Source: Rallus limicola (taxonomy: Eukaryota; Chordata; Aves; Gruiformes; Rallidae). Taken from it: DNA of 64,000 nt. The translations under genes were made by a program, and so were the position numbers. Where the stretch lies: the NCBI GenBank assembly GCA_022605955.1, contig JAKCOZ010000008.1, forward strand, positions 5,210,001-5,274,000, written 5' to 3'. Below the pieces are notes generated by a model that ran no database searches, was not told the DNA's origin, and saw only the letters and a program-made list of their open reading frames with translations. Numbering within the stretch: position 1 is the first letter of the stretch; each line of letters starts with the position of its first letter. Below, in pieces: positions 1 through 12,300 of the stretch.

Positions 1-192
1 TGCACTTCTGATTTATAAAAATCCCTCAATTAATTAAACTCTGATGATTTCCATGTTTTTCCTTCACAAGCATTGATGTGCTGTCCTTGAAAATGAACAC
101 AACATGTAAATGAGTATGGCAGTTTCTCTGAAAAATAAGATGCTTTTACTCAACTGAAAATGCATGTGGCTCCTTCTCTTCTTTGCCTGCAG

Positions 193-236
193 TTTGAAAG
201 CTTTGACTATGGCTTTGGAGGCATACCTCAGTTGAG
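193..236 (+). other. Candidate short exon with good 3' splice site
   Basis: A 22-base pyrimidine-rich tract (about 171-190) ends in CAG at 190-192, with a branch-point-like CTCAAC about 40 bases upstream, so the acceptor is near consensus. The following 44 bases are open in one frame, reading FESFDYGFGGIPQLR. Two readings are possible. The exon may end at 236 before a moderate donor (GAG|GTAGTA). Alternatively the frame runs into an in-frame TAG at 238-240, making this the last coding segment of a protein. I do not recognise the peptide. What is seen is the splice signal and the short open frame; that it is transcribed is inference. It may be chance. Confidence 0.3.
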
Positions 237-3200
237 GTAGTAAGCAGTTTTATTATGCATTTTTGCTAAGAACTAACGGATAAAATGATCCCTGAAAGAT
301 GGAAAAGATTGAATTCCCTGAAGGGACTTGCAGATGTATGAGAAGAGCTAAACTATCTCACTTGTAGAAATGGATTTCGATTTAGTGATATAAAATATTA
401 TGTCCTAATTTAGCTAGATAAAACCAGTGGGAGAGAAGACTCAAATATTAGTAATAATATCACAGACCTGACTGCATAATGCAGCCACAAAAAAATACCT
501 CTGACGAGTTGGGTGGGTAGAGATGATGATGTGTGGATCCATCCTGTAAGTTCTAGATAGAATACTATATACTGTTCTCACTATGTACAGGTGCTCCTGT
601 TTGAGAAGGATTAATTAATATTGGAATATAAACCAGAAAAAACCTACAAGGGCAAACAGTCTAGGCTGAAGTATTTTTATCCTAAGAAAGAAGTAAGATA
701 AATTGGATCATAATTATATTTAGTTAGGAATACAGAAGTTTCTAAACATCAGATTTTTGAAGGTCTACAATGCCCTTCTAGGAAAAAGAATGGGAGTAAA
801 AATCCCTCTTTCCCAAACTAGTTTTGGGGATTTTTTAAAACCAACCTGTGCAGGAGAGGGTGTGACATAGTTGGCTGATAGCAGGGCCTGACTTTGTTAA
901 TTTAGGAAGTCCTTTCTAGTATCTTGTCACATGTTTTGATAGTTTCTTCAGGCTGCCAGAGGCAGGTAAGCACACTGTACTAGCTGCATGGCAGGTAGGT
1001 ATACTGTCTCACAGAGCACTGTCGTGCTGTCAACATTATCTGTAATGACACCAGATGTCACTTAGAAGGCTTGAAAATGGCAATGGTAATTGTTATAACT
1101 CAATATTCAATTTTCCACTGCTGGGAAGTGTGCTTTATCTATAGTACTTAGCATTTGAAGCTTTTAGCCTGATCAACAGGCTTCAGTTAAGTGTAATCCT
1201 TTTTCAGTTTTTCCATTTTTCTGGAACGTTGGGCATTTTGACTCTAAAAGAATCTGAGAGACTCAACAGGAGATGTGAAGCCCATATAACTGCAGCTTTT
1301 CTATTTAGTGTTTTAATCAAACTTCTCCTTGGAAGGTGCAGTCCAGCTCAGAAAGCCCAGGGTAAATGCACAGTGGCTGAGGAACTTTTTTTTCCTTTTT
1401 ATGCAGTAGACTCTTCCCAGTAGCACCACTGATTAGTAATGTTCCCAAAGCAGCATCCACTTAAATATACAGAGAGGGGTTAACCTAAAAATACCTAAAA
1501 ACCCAAGGTGACTTAACACAAGTGCTGTTGACTTTTCTATGTGTTTACTACCTTCAGTTATTTTTAATGAATGCCTTTTAGAGGGCAGCTGATGCTAGAC
1601 ATCTTTAGCATGAGGTAGTGTTCCAGAACTGAGCATGCCTGGGCTAAGGTCTTAGGCAAGTAGCACTGTGAATTTCCTTAGAAATGACCTGCAGTACTTT
1701 GAATATCCTTAAATCTTCTCTTCAGTTCTCAATAGGAATCAGGGAAAACTTATGAGTGACTAGGTAAGCAAATTGTGTTGTCTCAGTTCTTTTTCCTCTC
1801 TATAAAAAACCAGCAAGGCAGGTTTTTAATACATTTTTCTCTTCTATTAAGATATTGTGATTGGAAGCACAGTCCACTGTCCTAATGTGATTTCTAAAAG
1901 CATGTATCTGAGGAATATAAAAGGTATTTTTATAGGTGTTTTTCATGAGAATATACAGCTCTGCTGGTTCTACCCACCAAGAAATCCCCTGTGATCAGAG
2001 CAAATTCTTTTGCTCTTTATTTATGTTGAACCTTTGGATGTCTCACCCACGGGGATAACTTGCTCATTAGGTTAAGTTGCTAATGGCAACTTTTCTTGCG
2101 TCGAGGGAGATTTGGTTATTTATTTATTAATATAAGTAGCTTAAATAAATGGTGTACTTTAGATAAGGGCAGAAAGAACAGTTAACAGATACATAGAGCG
2201 GTGAGGTTATTTAAAATACAAGCTTTATTTTAAAGTAAGAAAATATCAGGGGCTGTAGTCAGGAAGCACGATGCTGAACAGACAGAAAAATTGACTTGCA
2301 AATAGGTCTTTGGGAGGTCTTAACTTAAGTCACATATATTATTCATGTAGTAATAAAGCCTGGAATCTCCACTTGGAGATAAATATTTCATTGTGCAAGG
2401 CAGTGCAAAGGTAAAATACAGGGGGGTGTCCTCTTTCCCAACCACCTTTCAAGCTAATGAGAAAATGGATGCAACAAAGAAACAAAGGGAGTGCACCATA
2501 ACAATGCAGACTTTGCAACCATAGTGTAAGTTTTCTGAAGACAAGATGATAGCTTTGGAATTATAGTTTATAAACTTTGGCATTTTGTATGTCCAGTTTG
2601 TGAGGCATGGCTTTTTACTGCAACTAAACAAAATGTTCCTCAAAGGATGGGCATTGCAAGCATGATGGGAGTTTCCAAGTAGATAATCTGCAGGATTCCT
2701 ATTACTTTTAGGTCTTATTTGTTAGACAAATTCCACATCTAGTAGCTTTGATTTAGTTCAATATTTATCACTCATTTAGATGGGTTAATTTTTTTTTTCT
2801 AAGTCTTTCTAATATCAGGGAGCAGCTAATACAATGAGAGTCAGATGTGCAGTGACCCTGCAGAATCTGATTCACCTGCTCATATCCTGCTCACTTGATG
2901 ATTTCCATGGATATTCTGCTAAAAACCGGCACAGAGATAATCTGGCAGCCAAATAATGTAATCCTTGTCATTCATTGTGTGGCCTGCTGGATATTAAGGG
3001 GACAGGGAAAAATAGGAATGAAAGGAGGTAAAAGCTCTGGTTTTAGTGCTTGGTTTTATTACTTTCAGCTGCTGTTACAAAAACCTTATTATTCAGCCTA
3101 GGCAGTAGTGACTTGTAATTTAGGACATTTAACAATGGAAAATAGATAATGTATGTAAGAAGCAGAGGGCACCACCAAGGGTACATTCTATTTAATTCTA

Positions 3201-3274
3201 ATTAATACAGGAAAAATTACAAAGTAGTAGATCACTATCTCATCTTTGCCTCAAGTTTTTCACAGGAGAGGCAT
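237..3274. other. Non-coding stretch, no recognisable feature
   Basis: AT-rich sequence with short homopolymer runs. The longest open frame is 64 codons and shows no domain. I see no repeat family, RNA gene or convincing exon. Two short let-7-seed-like strings (232 and 1611) have no hairpin around them. Confidence 0.6.
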
Positions 3275-3310
3275 GTCAATAACTCAGTCAATAACCTAGT
3301 CAATAACCAC
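3275..3310. repeat. 12-bp minisatellite, three units
   Basis: Three head-to-tail units begin GTCAATAAC: GTCAATAACTCA, GTCAATAACCTA and GTCAATAACCAC. The first nine bases are identical in all three and the last three vary. It is a short local tandem duplication with no evident function. Confidence 0.85.
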
Positions 3311-6292
3311 CATCCCTTTCTATTAGTGGACTTTTAACAATAGTTTTGTTATAATTTGAAATCATAACATGATTTCATATGTTATATGGTCATCATTTGA
3401 AAATATAAACACATCTAAGATATGGAAGCTACCTCCACCCTTTCAGCAGTCTATGGGCATGGTTCAGGTGAGTTAATTATTTACATTTGAGTAAGCAAGA
3501 CTGTAATCTCTCTGTCCTCTGTTAGTAGTAGTGGAGCCTGGGGAAGGGTGAATGCAGTTCACAGGATAGTGTGGCATTAATGCACTTACTCTATCGAATG
3601 GCTTAGGATGCAGGGATAATTGGGCAAGAAAACAAACTCCTCTTATGACTCTTGCACTTAAGTGGTTCTCTGGGGCACTTATTACACTAGAAAATACAAA
3701 CCATAATCGAAGAAATACAGTGATATAAATAAATCCCTGGAGAAAAGGTTTGCTGTTGTTGTCTGCAAGCAGTGCTTTTATCCATAAATGGAGGCAGCAA
3801 ATGGAGAATGCATGGGTGAAATGCTTTGTGGCTATTCAGTTTTAGTACCATGTGTGCTTATCTTTTCCTAGTTGTTGCCATGATAATTGCAAGGAGTTAC
3901 TGTGAATGAAACATGGATTACTAGATATGGCTGGAGGTGAGCAGGATAGGGAACAATGTTAAATTTTGATCATTTGTGTATCAGTTGTTTGATGGCAGTA
4001 TAAGCTCATGATGAGAAAAAGGTATGGTTTTTCCCTAAAACAAGACACAAAGATAATTGTTACAAGGGCATGTTATTAATTAATCCAGTGCCATATTACC
4101 TCTGTAAGTTCCCATCTAAAGATCTCTTGCTTCCATTTATATGATACATAGTTGGCAGCTGTTCATCAGCTCTTGCAGATAAGATTCTGTGCTTTGCTTT
4201 TTTTTTTCCCCTAGGAAAAGGGACATACCTTCAAGAAAGTTTTTTTGCCATGCTGATGACTCATACAATGCTACAAATTGTTCTATTTACCAGAGCACCT
4301 CTGGCTTCAGCATTTGTGTGCTGCTGTCACTGCCTGGCTGCATGAAATATTCTGGGGTGATAACATCAGACTTTCTTGTGTTGATTCTAATTTGGCTCAT
4401 GTGTACTTACAAATGTCCTGTAGCATTTAGACCTGTTCACAACTGTAGAAGTTGTTTTCAGCTATATCAGAAATGCTGGTTTAAGTAGGATTGGCAGACA
4501 GCCTTCTGGATGCAGTCTTGAAACTACTTCCAAGGTTTTTCCTGTAACAAACAAAGAACAGAGCAAACAACTTCCAAGTGCTCTAAATGTAGCAAGACCA
4601 TCTGTTGATTTCAGAAATGAGCTTAGTAAAAATAATGTCTTTGCTGCTGTATGTCTGAAACCAGCAAATGCTTTTCCTTTTCTTTTTCTTTTTTTATGTT
4701 TCAAGTGAATTCTTATACCTGGATTTGGGAATTGAACACATGTCACAGGGCACTTTCAGTGGTCATTTTAGCTGTGCCTAGAAAAGGGCAAAGAAATTGG
4801 AAAAGGGGGTAATGGGTAAAGGAAGGGAAGGAGTGAGATTACAGTGTCACTATTCTGGTCTGTAAAAATCTCTAGTCACTATTTCTTGTCTGCCTCTTTC
4901 CTGGCAAATGTCACTGTGCAGACACTGAGCAGACAGTTAGGATGCTTAGTAGTTTATTTTAAATTAATGACCTGGTGGAAGTCAAAACTGTGCAACATAA
5001 TTGAGAAAGTTACTTTTCTTTGCAGAAGCATCAATTATTCATAACACAGTCGCACCTTAGGAAAAGAGGAAGAGAAACAACTCCATTTTTGGAAAGCTCC
5101 TACACACCATTGCCAGGAATGAGGAGGGAAAGGAAAACAAGGGCAACCCATATTTGCAAAAGTGTGTTTTGGCATACCTTCTCTATCACAATGACTGTAG
5201 CTCCAGACAGAATTGATTTACACCATACGTTTGAAAAGAAAACCCTGGAGAGTAGATACACAGTTTTTTGGGCAAATGTCACAAAACACTGTTGATAAGA
5301 GACTTGGAAAAAAAATCCTATAGACATCCTGTCATCCTGAAGGCAATGAAATATCAATGAGGACAGTGCAGTAGAAGCTGTGGCTTGAGAGGAAAAAGAA
5401 TCTTTCATTCAAAGCCCGTAAGATCTCCTCACTTAAAATTCAGCACACTTTCACCAAATAGACTGAAGGAGGAATCAAATAGAGTTTTATGACTTCATAA
5501 CTTTTACAAGTCTCTTTAAAGCTCTCCATTATTATTCACTCTTCAAAGAGTCTATGGCATTACAGGATATCAAAGGAGCAGTCTGAAAAAAAGCAAGCTT
5601 TGAGAACCAATTACTCGAAAGCGATAGTACAAACTGCATTTATCGGTTGGCTTATCAAGACTCTGATAGAAGGATTGATTCAGAGAGGAGCAGCACGCCT
5701 TCACCACGTTCACTGGTGATAAATCACTTGTCAGAAGTCCTTGGGGAACATCTGTGTAACTGAAATTAGTACAGACATCCTGGTACAAACAACGTCTGTG
5801 GCTAAAGTTGGCAGAAAAGCGTGTACTTTGCTACGTCTTCAGAATAAGTTGGGGTAAGTAATACCTGGCTGCACACCCTGGAGTTCCACATTGCCCCTGA
5901 GAACTACAGTCTTTAAATAATACCTTGTAATTTACCCAGTGCAACAAGTCACTAAGAGGACTATATGATATCTTCCTTTTTCTCCCCTTTTTAGGGCCAA
6001 AGCCGTGCTTGAGAAATTAATGTGGGATACAATTTTACTTTCAGTTTTCAATGATTTATCATATGTGCCTTACTGCAATATTCTAAGGTTTTCATTGAAT
6101 GTATTTATTCCCTTGCCCCCTACACTCCCTGCTTCATACCCCCTTGCTATAGATGTGTTTGTGTCTGGGAAACAGGGATTGGTTAGTGTTGTGGGAGTTG
6201 TTCTTGCCAGGGGTCAACTTATTTAAGGGAAAGCTTGGCTTCCCATCTTCTCTAAAGATGCCTGGACTCTGAAATCATCTTAACTCCTCTAT
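3311..6292. other. Non-coding stretch, no recognisable feature
   Basis: AT-rich DNA. Open frames of up to about 100 codons at 4189-5408 occur on both strands over the same bases and contain no domain, so I read them as chance frames. No repeat family was recognised. Confidence 0.55.
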
Positions 6293-6316
6293 ATCTAGCT
6301 ATATTCATAGCTAGAT
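6293..6316. repeat. Perfect 10-bp inverted repeat (hairpin)
   Basis: ATCTAGCTAT at 6293-6302 and ATAGCTAGAT at 6307-6316 are exact reverse complements separated by the 4-base loop ATTC. The stem is A/T-rich, with a CTAG core in each arm. No coding sequence or T-run follows, so a terminator role is not supported. Confidence 0.8.
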
Positions 6317-6759
6317 CCTTCTATCATTAGCCCTCATCTATGTCACCCTGACCTCTGAAATCTCTGTCAACCAGGTGTAATACCTTTAAAGAAAAGTCTT
6401 TAAAAGTAAGAGGAACAATTTCATATTAGCTATGTGTAGGCATGTATGTGTTTTGGGAGATATGGATCAAAGGAATTAAGTGATATCCAGTCCCCTATCA
6501 GGAGCTACCTTCCAGCCCTTTCTATATTCCTAATTTGAACAGCAGCTTCATATTACAGTTCTTTTATAAAAGCAAACATTGGCATAAGATTATATTTTTT
6601 TTTAAGCACTAATGCATTAGTAACAATCATAGCAGTTTATTCAGGGCTATGTAGAAGTCTTTGTTGCAGAAAGAGTTGGTATATGCAGTTTGCTTTTGTG
6701 ACTGAGAATGGATTGACTGAAGTAAGGAAAAATGGTTTAGGAAGAAAGAACATGTGACT

Positions 6760-7377
6760 TCAGACTTTTATAGCTACAAGCCATTGACATCTGCTCTTCT
6801 GATGTGTACCAGTGGGACAGGGAAAGAAGGAATATTGGCCCCAGTGTGTACCAGTAGCAAAGCCAGGTGTTGGGCTGTGGGATATAAGCTTCCTGAGAAG
6901 TTCTGTCCCTAGGATCAGAGCTAAGGCCCTTGGAATGCTTCTAGGTAAGTGTGGCTCAGCTCTTGACCCATGCGATGCTTTCATCTGGTTTACCAGCACT
7001 TCCCTGGAGGAGACAAGGAGCAGATGTTCAAGGAATGAAAGTAGCCCACATGGCCTCCTGTGCCCGCCACAGAGACAGGCAGTGTTGGTTGGTGGTGTTG
7101 CTAAAGGTGAGAGATGACTGAGTTTCACCCTGACTCTCTGAGGCTGTGGCATGAATGGGGGAGTGCATTTGATGAAGACTGCTAGGAGGGCTGGAGAAGT
7201 AGTAGATTGGGGGTGGGAGTGGGTTTGGTGGAGAACAGAGTCAGACCTGTCTGCAAATAGGTAGGAGGGAAGTCTTCCCATAGCTCTGGCCACAGTAGAG
7301 CTGAAGGATGGAATGCTCTCTGCAGTATCCTGCCAAATGGGCCTGAGGAGACTGGCATTTTCCTCCTCTTCTTGCAT
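6760..7377 (-). other. Unrecognised 205-codon open frame, longest in window
   Basis: From an ATG at 7375-7377 the minus strand stays open for about 205 codons; a TTG eight codons upstream extends it to 213. The product is rich in Ser, Pro, Leu and His. I see no signal peptide, membrane span, zinc-binding pattern or known domain. The interval is GC-richer and poorer in stops than its surroundings, and the opposite strand also carries a 101-codon frame. Both facts favour a chance frame over a gene. The plus strand has good splice signals in the same interval (see 6812-7430), which would make this frame antisense. Coding status is unproven and I assign no function. Confidence 0.2.
6812..6944 (+). 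other. Candidate exon with strong donor
   Basis: A pyrimidine-containing tract ending in TACCAG (6806-6811) precedes the segment. It ends at CTAG, followed by GTAAGT at 6945, a full-consensus 5' splice site. One frame is open across it. The acceptor is only moderate. Together with the neighbouring candidate at 7394-7430 it suggests a possible plus-strand transcript, coding or not. No homology was recognised. Confidence 0.2.
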
Positions 7378-7393
7378 CACTTGGGCCTGCCAG

Positions 7394-7430
7394 ACCAACA
7401 ATCCTCACCAGTAAAAGGAAGCTCTGGGAG
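7394..7430 (+). other. Candidate 37-nt exon with strong acceptor and donor
   Basis: A long pyrimidine tract (about 7358-7376, largely TTTTCCTCCTCTTCTTG) leads to CAG at 7391-7393. The 37-base segment ends in GGGAG, followed by GTAAGTC, a full-consensus donor at 7431. Two of the three frames are open. The segment is too short to judge coding potential. Strong sites at both ends make it one of the best splice-site pairs I saw, but transcription is inference. Confidence 0.28.
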
Positions 7431-7501
7431 GTAAGTCTTGAATGGACTTCATATGACCGCTGGCTAAGTAAAGGCAATGGATGCTGCCCCTCTGTGCACA
7501 T

Positions 7502-9299
7502 CAGTGGGAATCAAGGGTTTTGCTCTGTGTAATTGATTGTTCATGCTTCCTACTTAACTACAGTGTGGCCAGGCTAGTAGTCTCTGATGCCAGAATAGTT
7601 TCTGGAAGGAAAAGCCTGCACCACTTAGAGACTTCTTTCCCGTGGTTTCTGGGAATCTTTTTTTTCTTTGTTCTGCTTGTACTTCCTCAGTGCTGAACTG
7701 TAGTTATCATAGGATGCTGGTATACTGAGAGAGGAATTTGAGTGAAGAAGCCTTGCACATCTTAAAGCTATAGACTGAGGTGGATAATAACAGTTGTTGT
7801 TAATTAAAAATACAAATCCAAGACAAATGAAAAATCCTCTTCCATTTGCAGTCTTGATTAGGAAACTACAAATGCTGAAAAAGAGGAGATATTCATTGTG
7901 TTACATTTAACAAAAGGATTTTTTTTTTTTTTAAATGCAAGACTTGGCTATTTGACCCAACTATTTTGGGTTTTTTTCTTTAGCATTCCCAAGATATTTC
8001 TAAACCTTTGAATAAAGGGTTTGATTGAAGATAAGTTTCTGTAATAGCTCTGCACATTGCAAACAGCAACATCATGGACTAGTCAAATGAAATATATAAA
8101 TTGTATACATTCTTATCTGCATGGTCAGTCCTAATCCTTCCCTGTGGGTGCACAGACACTCTGTGTCTATCAACTAGCATCAGAGCAGGGCTGAACCTAC
8201 AACAAGCTGCTGTGCTACTTGTAGCAACTTCAATCTTACAAAAAGTGTGTTCTGAGACATTTGAAAGGTTGATCTTTAGACTCAGAAAAAAAAGAATTAA
8301 AATTATCTTTTGTTTCTCCTCTCTTTTTTCCCCCTGTCTTCTGTCTGCCTTTTTCCAAGTATTTATACTGATTGGAATGATAAGCAGTTTCTTTCTGGCC
8401 TTAGAAATACCCTAGAAATACTGTGGCAACTCACAAAAGCATGAGATAAAGTGCTTGTGTTCAATAATGCTATAAATCAGTGATATGTTATGATAATAAA
8501 GAACAAGGGGTGTTAAAATACATGTGTTAAAAAATAGTAAAAATTCTTAGATTTAAAAAAAACAATTGCCCTGGCACAACACCCACTTCCTCTCAGAAAA
8601 ACAGTAAAGCTAAGTCATTTTGCTGTATAAGTATTTTTTATTTCAACTGAAATTGTTATAGTTGTTTATTTCATGACCAGAATATTTCAATCCAGTGTAT
8701 GATTCATCCAACTAGCAAAGCAGACAAGTAATAACTTTGTGATTACTCCCTACGTTATTAAATAATTTAGAAGCAATTTTATTAACTTTATAAATTAAAC
8801 AGTAACAATGCCTTCTGCAAATAGAAAAATGCCTTTAAATTGCCTCTGGGAATATTTAATAAAAGTTTATCTGTGTTAGTCATTCCATGACAAAAAAAAA
8901 AAGTCTTTTACTTGTAACCAGCTGCCATGTAGAGTAATACTGAAAACTTCTTCTAACTTTTCCCAAGTTTGCTTATATAAGAAGGACTGAACAGAAATCA
9001 GTACTTTTGTGTGCACAACATATATATATTACATTGTTCTAGGATTCAAAGATAGTCATCTCTCATATTTCCAAAGGGAAATATTTATCTGATGATTTAA
9101 ATAGAAATAATGTGTCTTCTTTTAAGATCTTGGTCACCCAAGCATTAAGAGTAAGCATTTGAACAGTTGCAGTAACTTTTATATGCACAACAGACTTCAT
9201 TGTCTTACAGAGTAATTTCACACTATTCATTTTCCTGTACATTAACAATGCATGTGAGACATACTGCAGGACTGTTACTTGTCAATTCTGCTGCTGCGG
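7502..9299. other. AT-rich non-coding stretch with poly-T tract
   Basis: The sequence becomes very AT-rich, with a T14 run at 7919-7932 and many A/T-only words between 8430 and 8920. No open frame carries a domain and no repeat family was recognised. The 8690-8930 part has the homeodomain-site-rich texture (TAAT, ATTA) often seen in enhancers, but texture alone is weak evidence. Confidence 0.5.
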
Positions 9300-9326
9300 A
9301 TATATATATATATATATATTTGATGG

Positions 9327-9366
<40 letters not shown>

Positions 9367-9381
9367 TTAATTCCATCAAAT
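9300..9381. repeat. TA microsatellite enclosed in an inverted repeat
   Basis: Two alternating TA tracts (9300-9319 and about 9332-9362) flank a short TTTGATGGATTTT spacer. ATTTGATGGA (9318-9327) is the exact reverse complement of TCCATCAAAT (9372-9381), so the longer TA tract sits between two arms of a 10-bp inverted repeat. The whole unit could extrude as a cruciform. Length polymorphism is expected for such a tract. Confidence 0.9.
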
Positions 9382-12300
9382 CAAAACAAAGTTCACTGGA
9401 ATCCTGGCAGTGAAACCTAAATTTTCCAAGACCAGTAGCTCTAAGGCCACTCTGCCAGCCAAACTGCTTCAGGCTTGGCAACCCTGAGAATCTAAGCAGG
9501 CAGTTTTCCCAGAGAGCTCAGGATTTGCATTGGGAAGTTTAAGAGCCAAGTTCTGAGTAGCCAGTAACACAGTGCCACTGGGGACAGGCAGCTTATTTCA
9601 TACCTGAAATATGTTTTAGATTATTTCTGAAATAAAATTACTGACATATTTCCATCTTTGAAGATTCTTGGATTTGGTCCCAGTGAACTGAAATCTTGTT
9701 TCAGAAACCAAATTTGTTCTAAAACCTTGTGTATAACAGAAACTTCCATTTTCAACTTGCTCCTTCACTTAGGAAGGAAATACAGCTGTGCTGCCAAAGT
9801 CTAAAATCTCCTCTCACGAAATCAGTTGCATCATTGAAGCCAGACATACATTTATGTCTTCAGCATTTGTGATTAAATGACTGGTGATTTTTTTCAGTGT
9901 CTTAAGCTTGGAATGCTTACATTTAAATGATCTATTTATAGAGGGCTAAATGCTGATCAGCAACCTCAAGAAAGTGTTTGCTTTATGATTGTTTTGATTT
10001 AAAATCTGTAGCTTTCTCTTGTGGACAGTTATGTCTTTCTTTTCTACCCTTCTCTTTGACAATAAGCACTGCATCCAAAACTATCAGCCTGGGTGTTTTC
10101 CTAACTCATGCATCATTAGTGATTCTACTGAAAATATGTAAACCAAAACTGAATTTAGGTTATTGTGCTAGACCTGAAGGTCTGACAGAGGTTACTGGTA
10201 ACAAGTTAGGGTCTGAAGCTGGCCCTTTGCAGGTTTATCTGGAGGTACAATGCTGAAGAGCAGAACTCTGTCTCCTTAATATACAAGATTGCATTGGGTG
10301 TTATGATACATAGTTCAGGAGAGCAACAAGAGATTGTCTGCCAGTTTGCCTCAGCTGTCAGAGTCAGACTTCCTATACAATCTGTGGTGAGAAGTAGTCC
10401 TGACACCAAAACTAAGCCAGCCATGGTGCTTAAATTAAGCACTCCAGCAATCTGAGCTCCTAGTTAATGGAGACAAATGTGCTTCCTGTAGATTTTGTGT
10501 TTTGGAAACTATATCCCTCAATGCATATGGATTGCAAAGGCATTATCTGAGCTCAATAGAAAGATCTGCAATTCAGATTATTTTTCAAGTCTTCTAAAAT
10601 CTACTTTTAAAGCATTCTCTGCATGTATAATATATAGAGAAGAACAAAGAAATACTGCGTGAGTTGTTGCTTATTTTTTCCAGTTCAGGGATCAGTTCTG
10701 AAGCACTCATACAGGCAGACTTCCAGAGGTGTTTGTTCATAGGTAGGAATTCAAGTTCACCAAAATTAAAATGATCCTATAATATAAATTTAATTCATTT
10801 TTTGAGGGAAAAAATACCACCTTTCCCACTGTTCTGCATAGTACAGCTGCTGAAAGCACTGGTGACATTTAATGGTATTTTGAAGTTAGGAAAGAGCAGG
10901 GAAAAAGAAAATTAAAATGTACATTAAAATTTAAAATCACATAAAAGTACTTCAAGCACAGATCATTAAAAGATATATTCAAATTTATAGAGAGAATTAT
11001 GATCTCTATTCATGGAAAAAAAATAACCACTGTAGGTTTTGTAACATCATGAGACCTGCCAAAAATTCAGTCACCAAGCAGGAATCACAAAATCATTCAT
11101 TAATCAAATCCACTATGAATGAGCTGCTAAATCATAAGTAACCCAAAATTATTGCAGATTATTTTGTTTAATAATTTAAACAGATGAATCCAGAAATGGA
11201 AGCCCTGCTTCCTTTCTTCTCTACTTGTATAAACCTGTAAAAAAATCCTAAATATCCTGGTCTTCTGACACCAGTGGGAATTTTACTGTTGATTGCAGGA
11301 AGGTTATGGATTTACCCCTGATTCTTGTTGCTCTCAAAAGAGTACCAGTGAGTCCAGATGCTGGAACTGCCCAGACAGCAGCAACTGTAAGAGTATTTCT
11401 GGAAGCTGACCAGTTATATAGGCACTCAGCAAAGAGCAAAGACAGGCCTAGAAACTGGCAGCTGTTACACTGGGTAGGTGACATGCTTGAGATGGGATGG
11501 AGAAGCAATGCATTTTCACATGAATGGAGCTTTTTCCACTGGAGGTGGGAAAATAGGAAGAATGGGTTTGTAAGAAAGAAGAAGAAATAGTAATTCACAG
11601 CCAGTAAATCACACAGAAAGAGGAGAAATGAAAGTGTGGAGAGAGAAGTGGAACAAAGGATAGTATAGTATAAATTCATTAGAACTAAAATAAAAAGGTG
11701 CTTCAGTGTTACATAGGCAATGGTTATATGTCCTGTGTGGAACAGAGCTATGGAAGTCTGAATTCCCATCTGTAATGTATTTATATCAGCAAACCATCAA
11801 AGAATGCTTCATATAAAATAACCAAGATTTGATCTTTATTTTATTAGGGAAAAAAAACCCCAAAGCATCAGAAGCTACCTATTTGGTTTATTAAAGTGAA
11901 ACAACACAAATGACTATGTTTTCCAGTTAGATCACATTCATTTTCACTATGGGAATCACATTCATAATCAAGGAAATAAAATTTGTAGAGTAAAAAGCAG
12001 AAACCAGAGCTGTAAACATGATGGCATTAACAATTCCCTTTTGCAGGAGGGTGGTTGGGAATGCTCTCTCAAGGAGGAAAGAAGTTTAATTGCCATGACT
12101 CATCAAGTGTGTATGACACAGTTATGTTGTAGCTGCTACTGAGCATTCGTTTTAGGAGAGAGTTTAATCATTTAAAACGATCCAGTTTCAACAGTGGCTT
12201 TTCTGGTGCTTAGAATGTGACAACCTTTGCAACAGGTCCAATGTAGACGCTTTGAAGGTGTGGAGTGAAACTCAAACATTTTAATGTGACACACATTAGC

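Noticed and set aside
231..252. let-7-seed-like TGAGGTAGTA string
   Set aside because: Only the first 10 bases match; the rest of the mature sequence differs and there is no complementary arm nearby. The 1611 occurrence is the same.
4189..5408. Several 90-100 codon frames on both strands
   Set aside because: They overlap each other in opposite strands, show no domain or codon pattern, and match what chance gives.
11248..11769. 173-codon minus-strand frame with hydrophobic stretches
   Set aside because: Hydrophobicity comes from pyrimidine-rich DNA, the opposite strand is also open, and there is no signal-peptide or transporter pattern.
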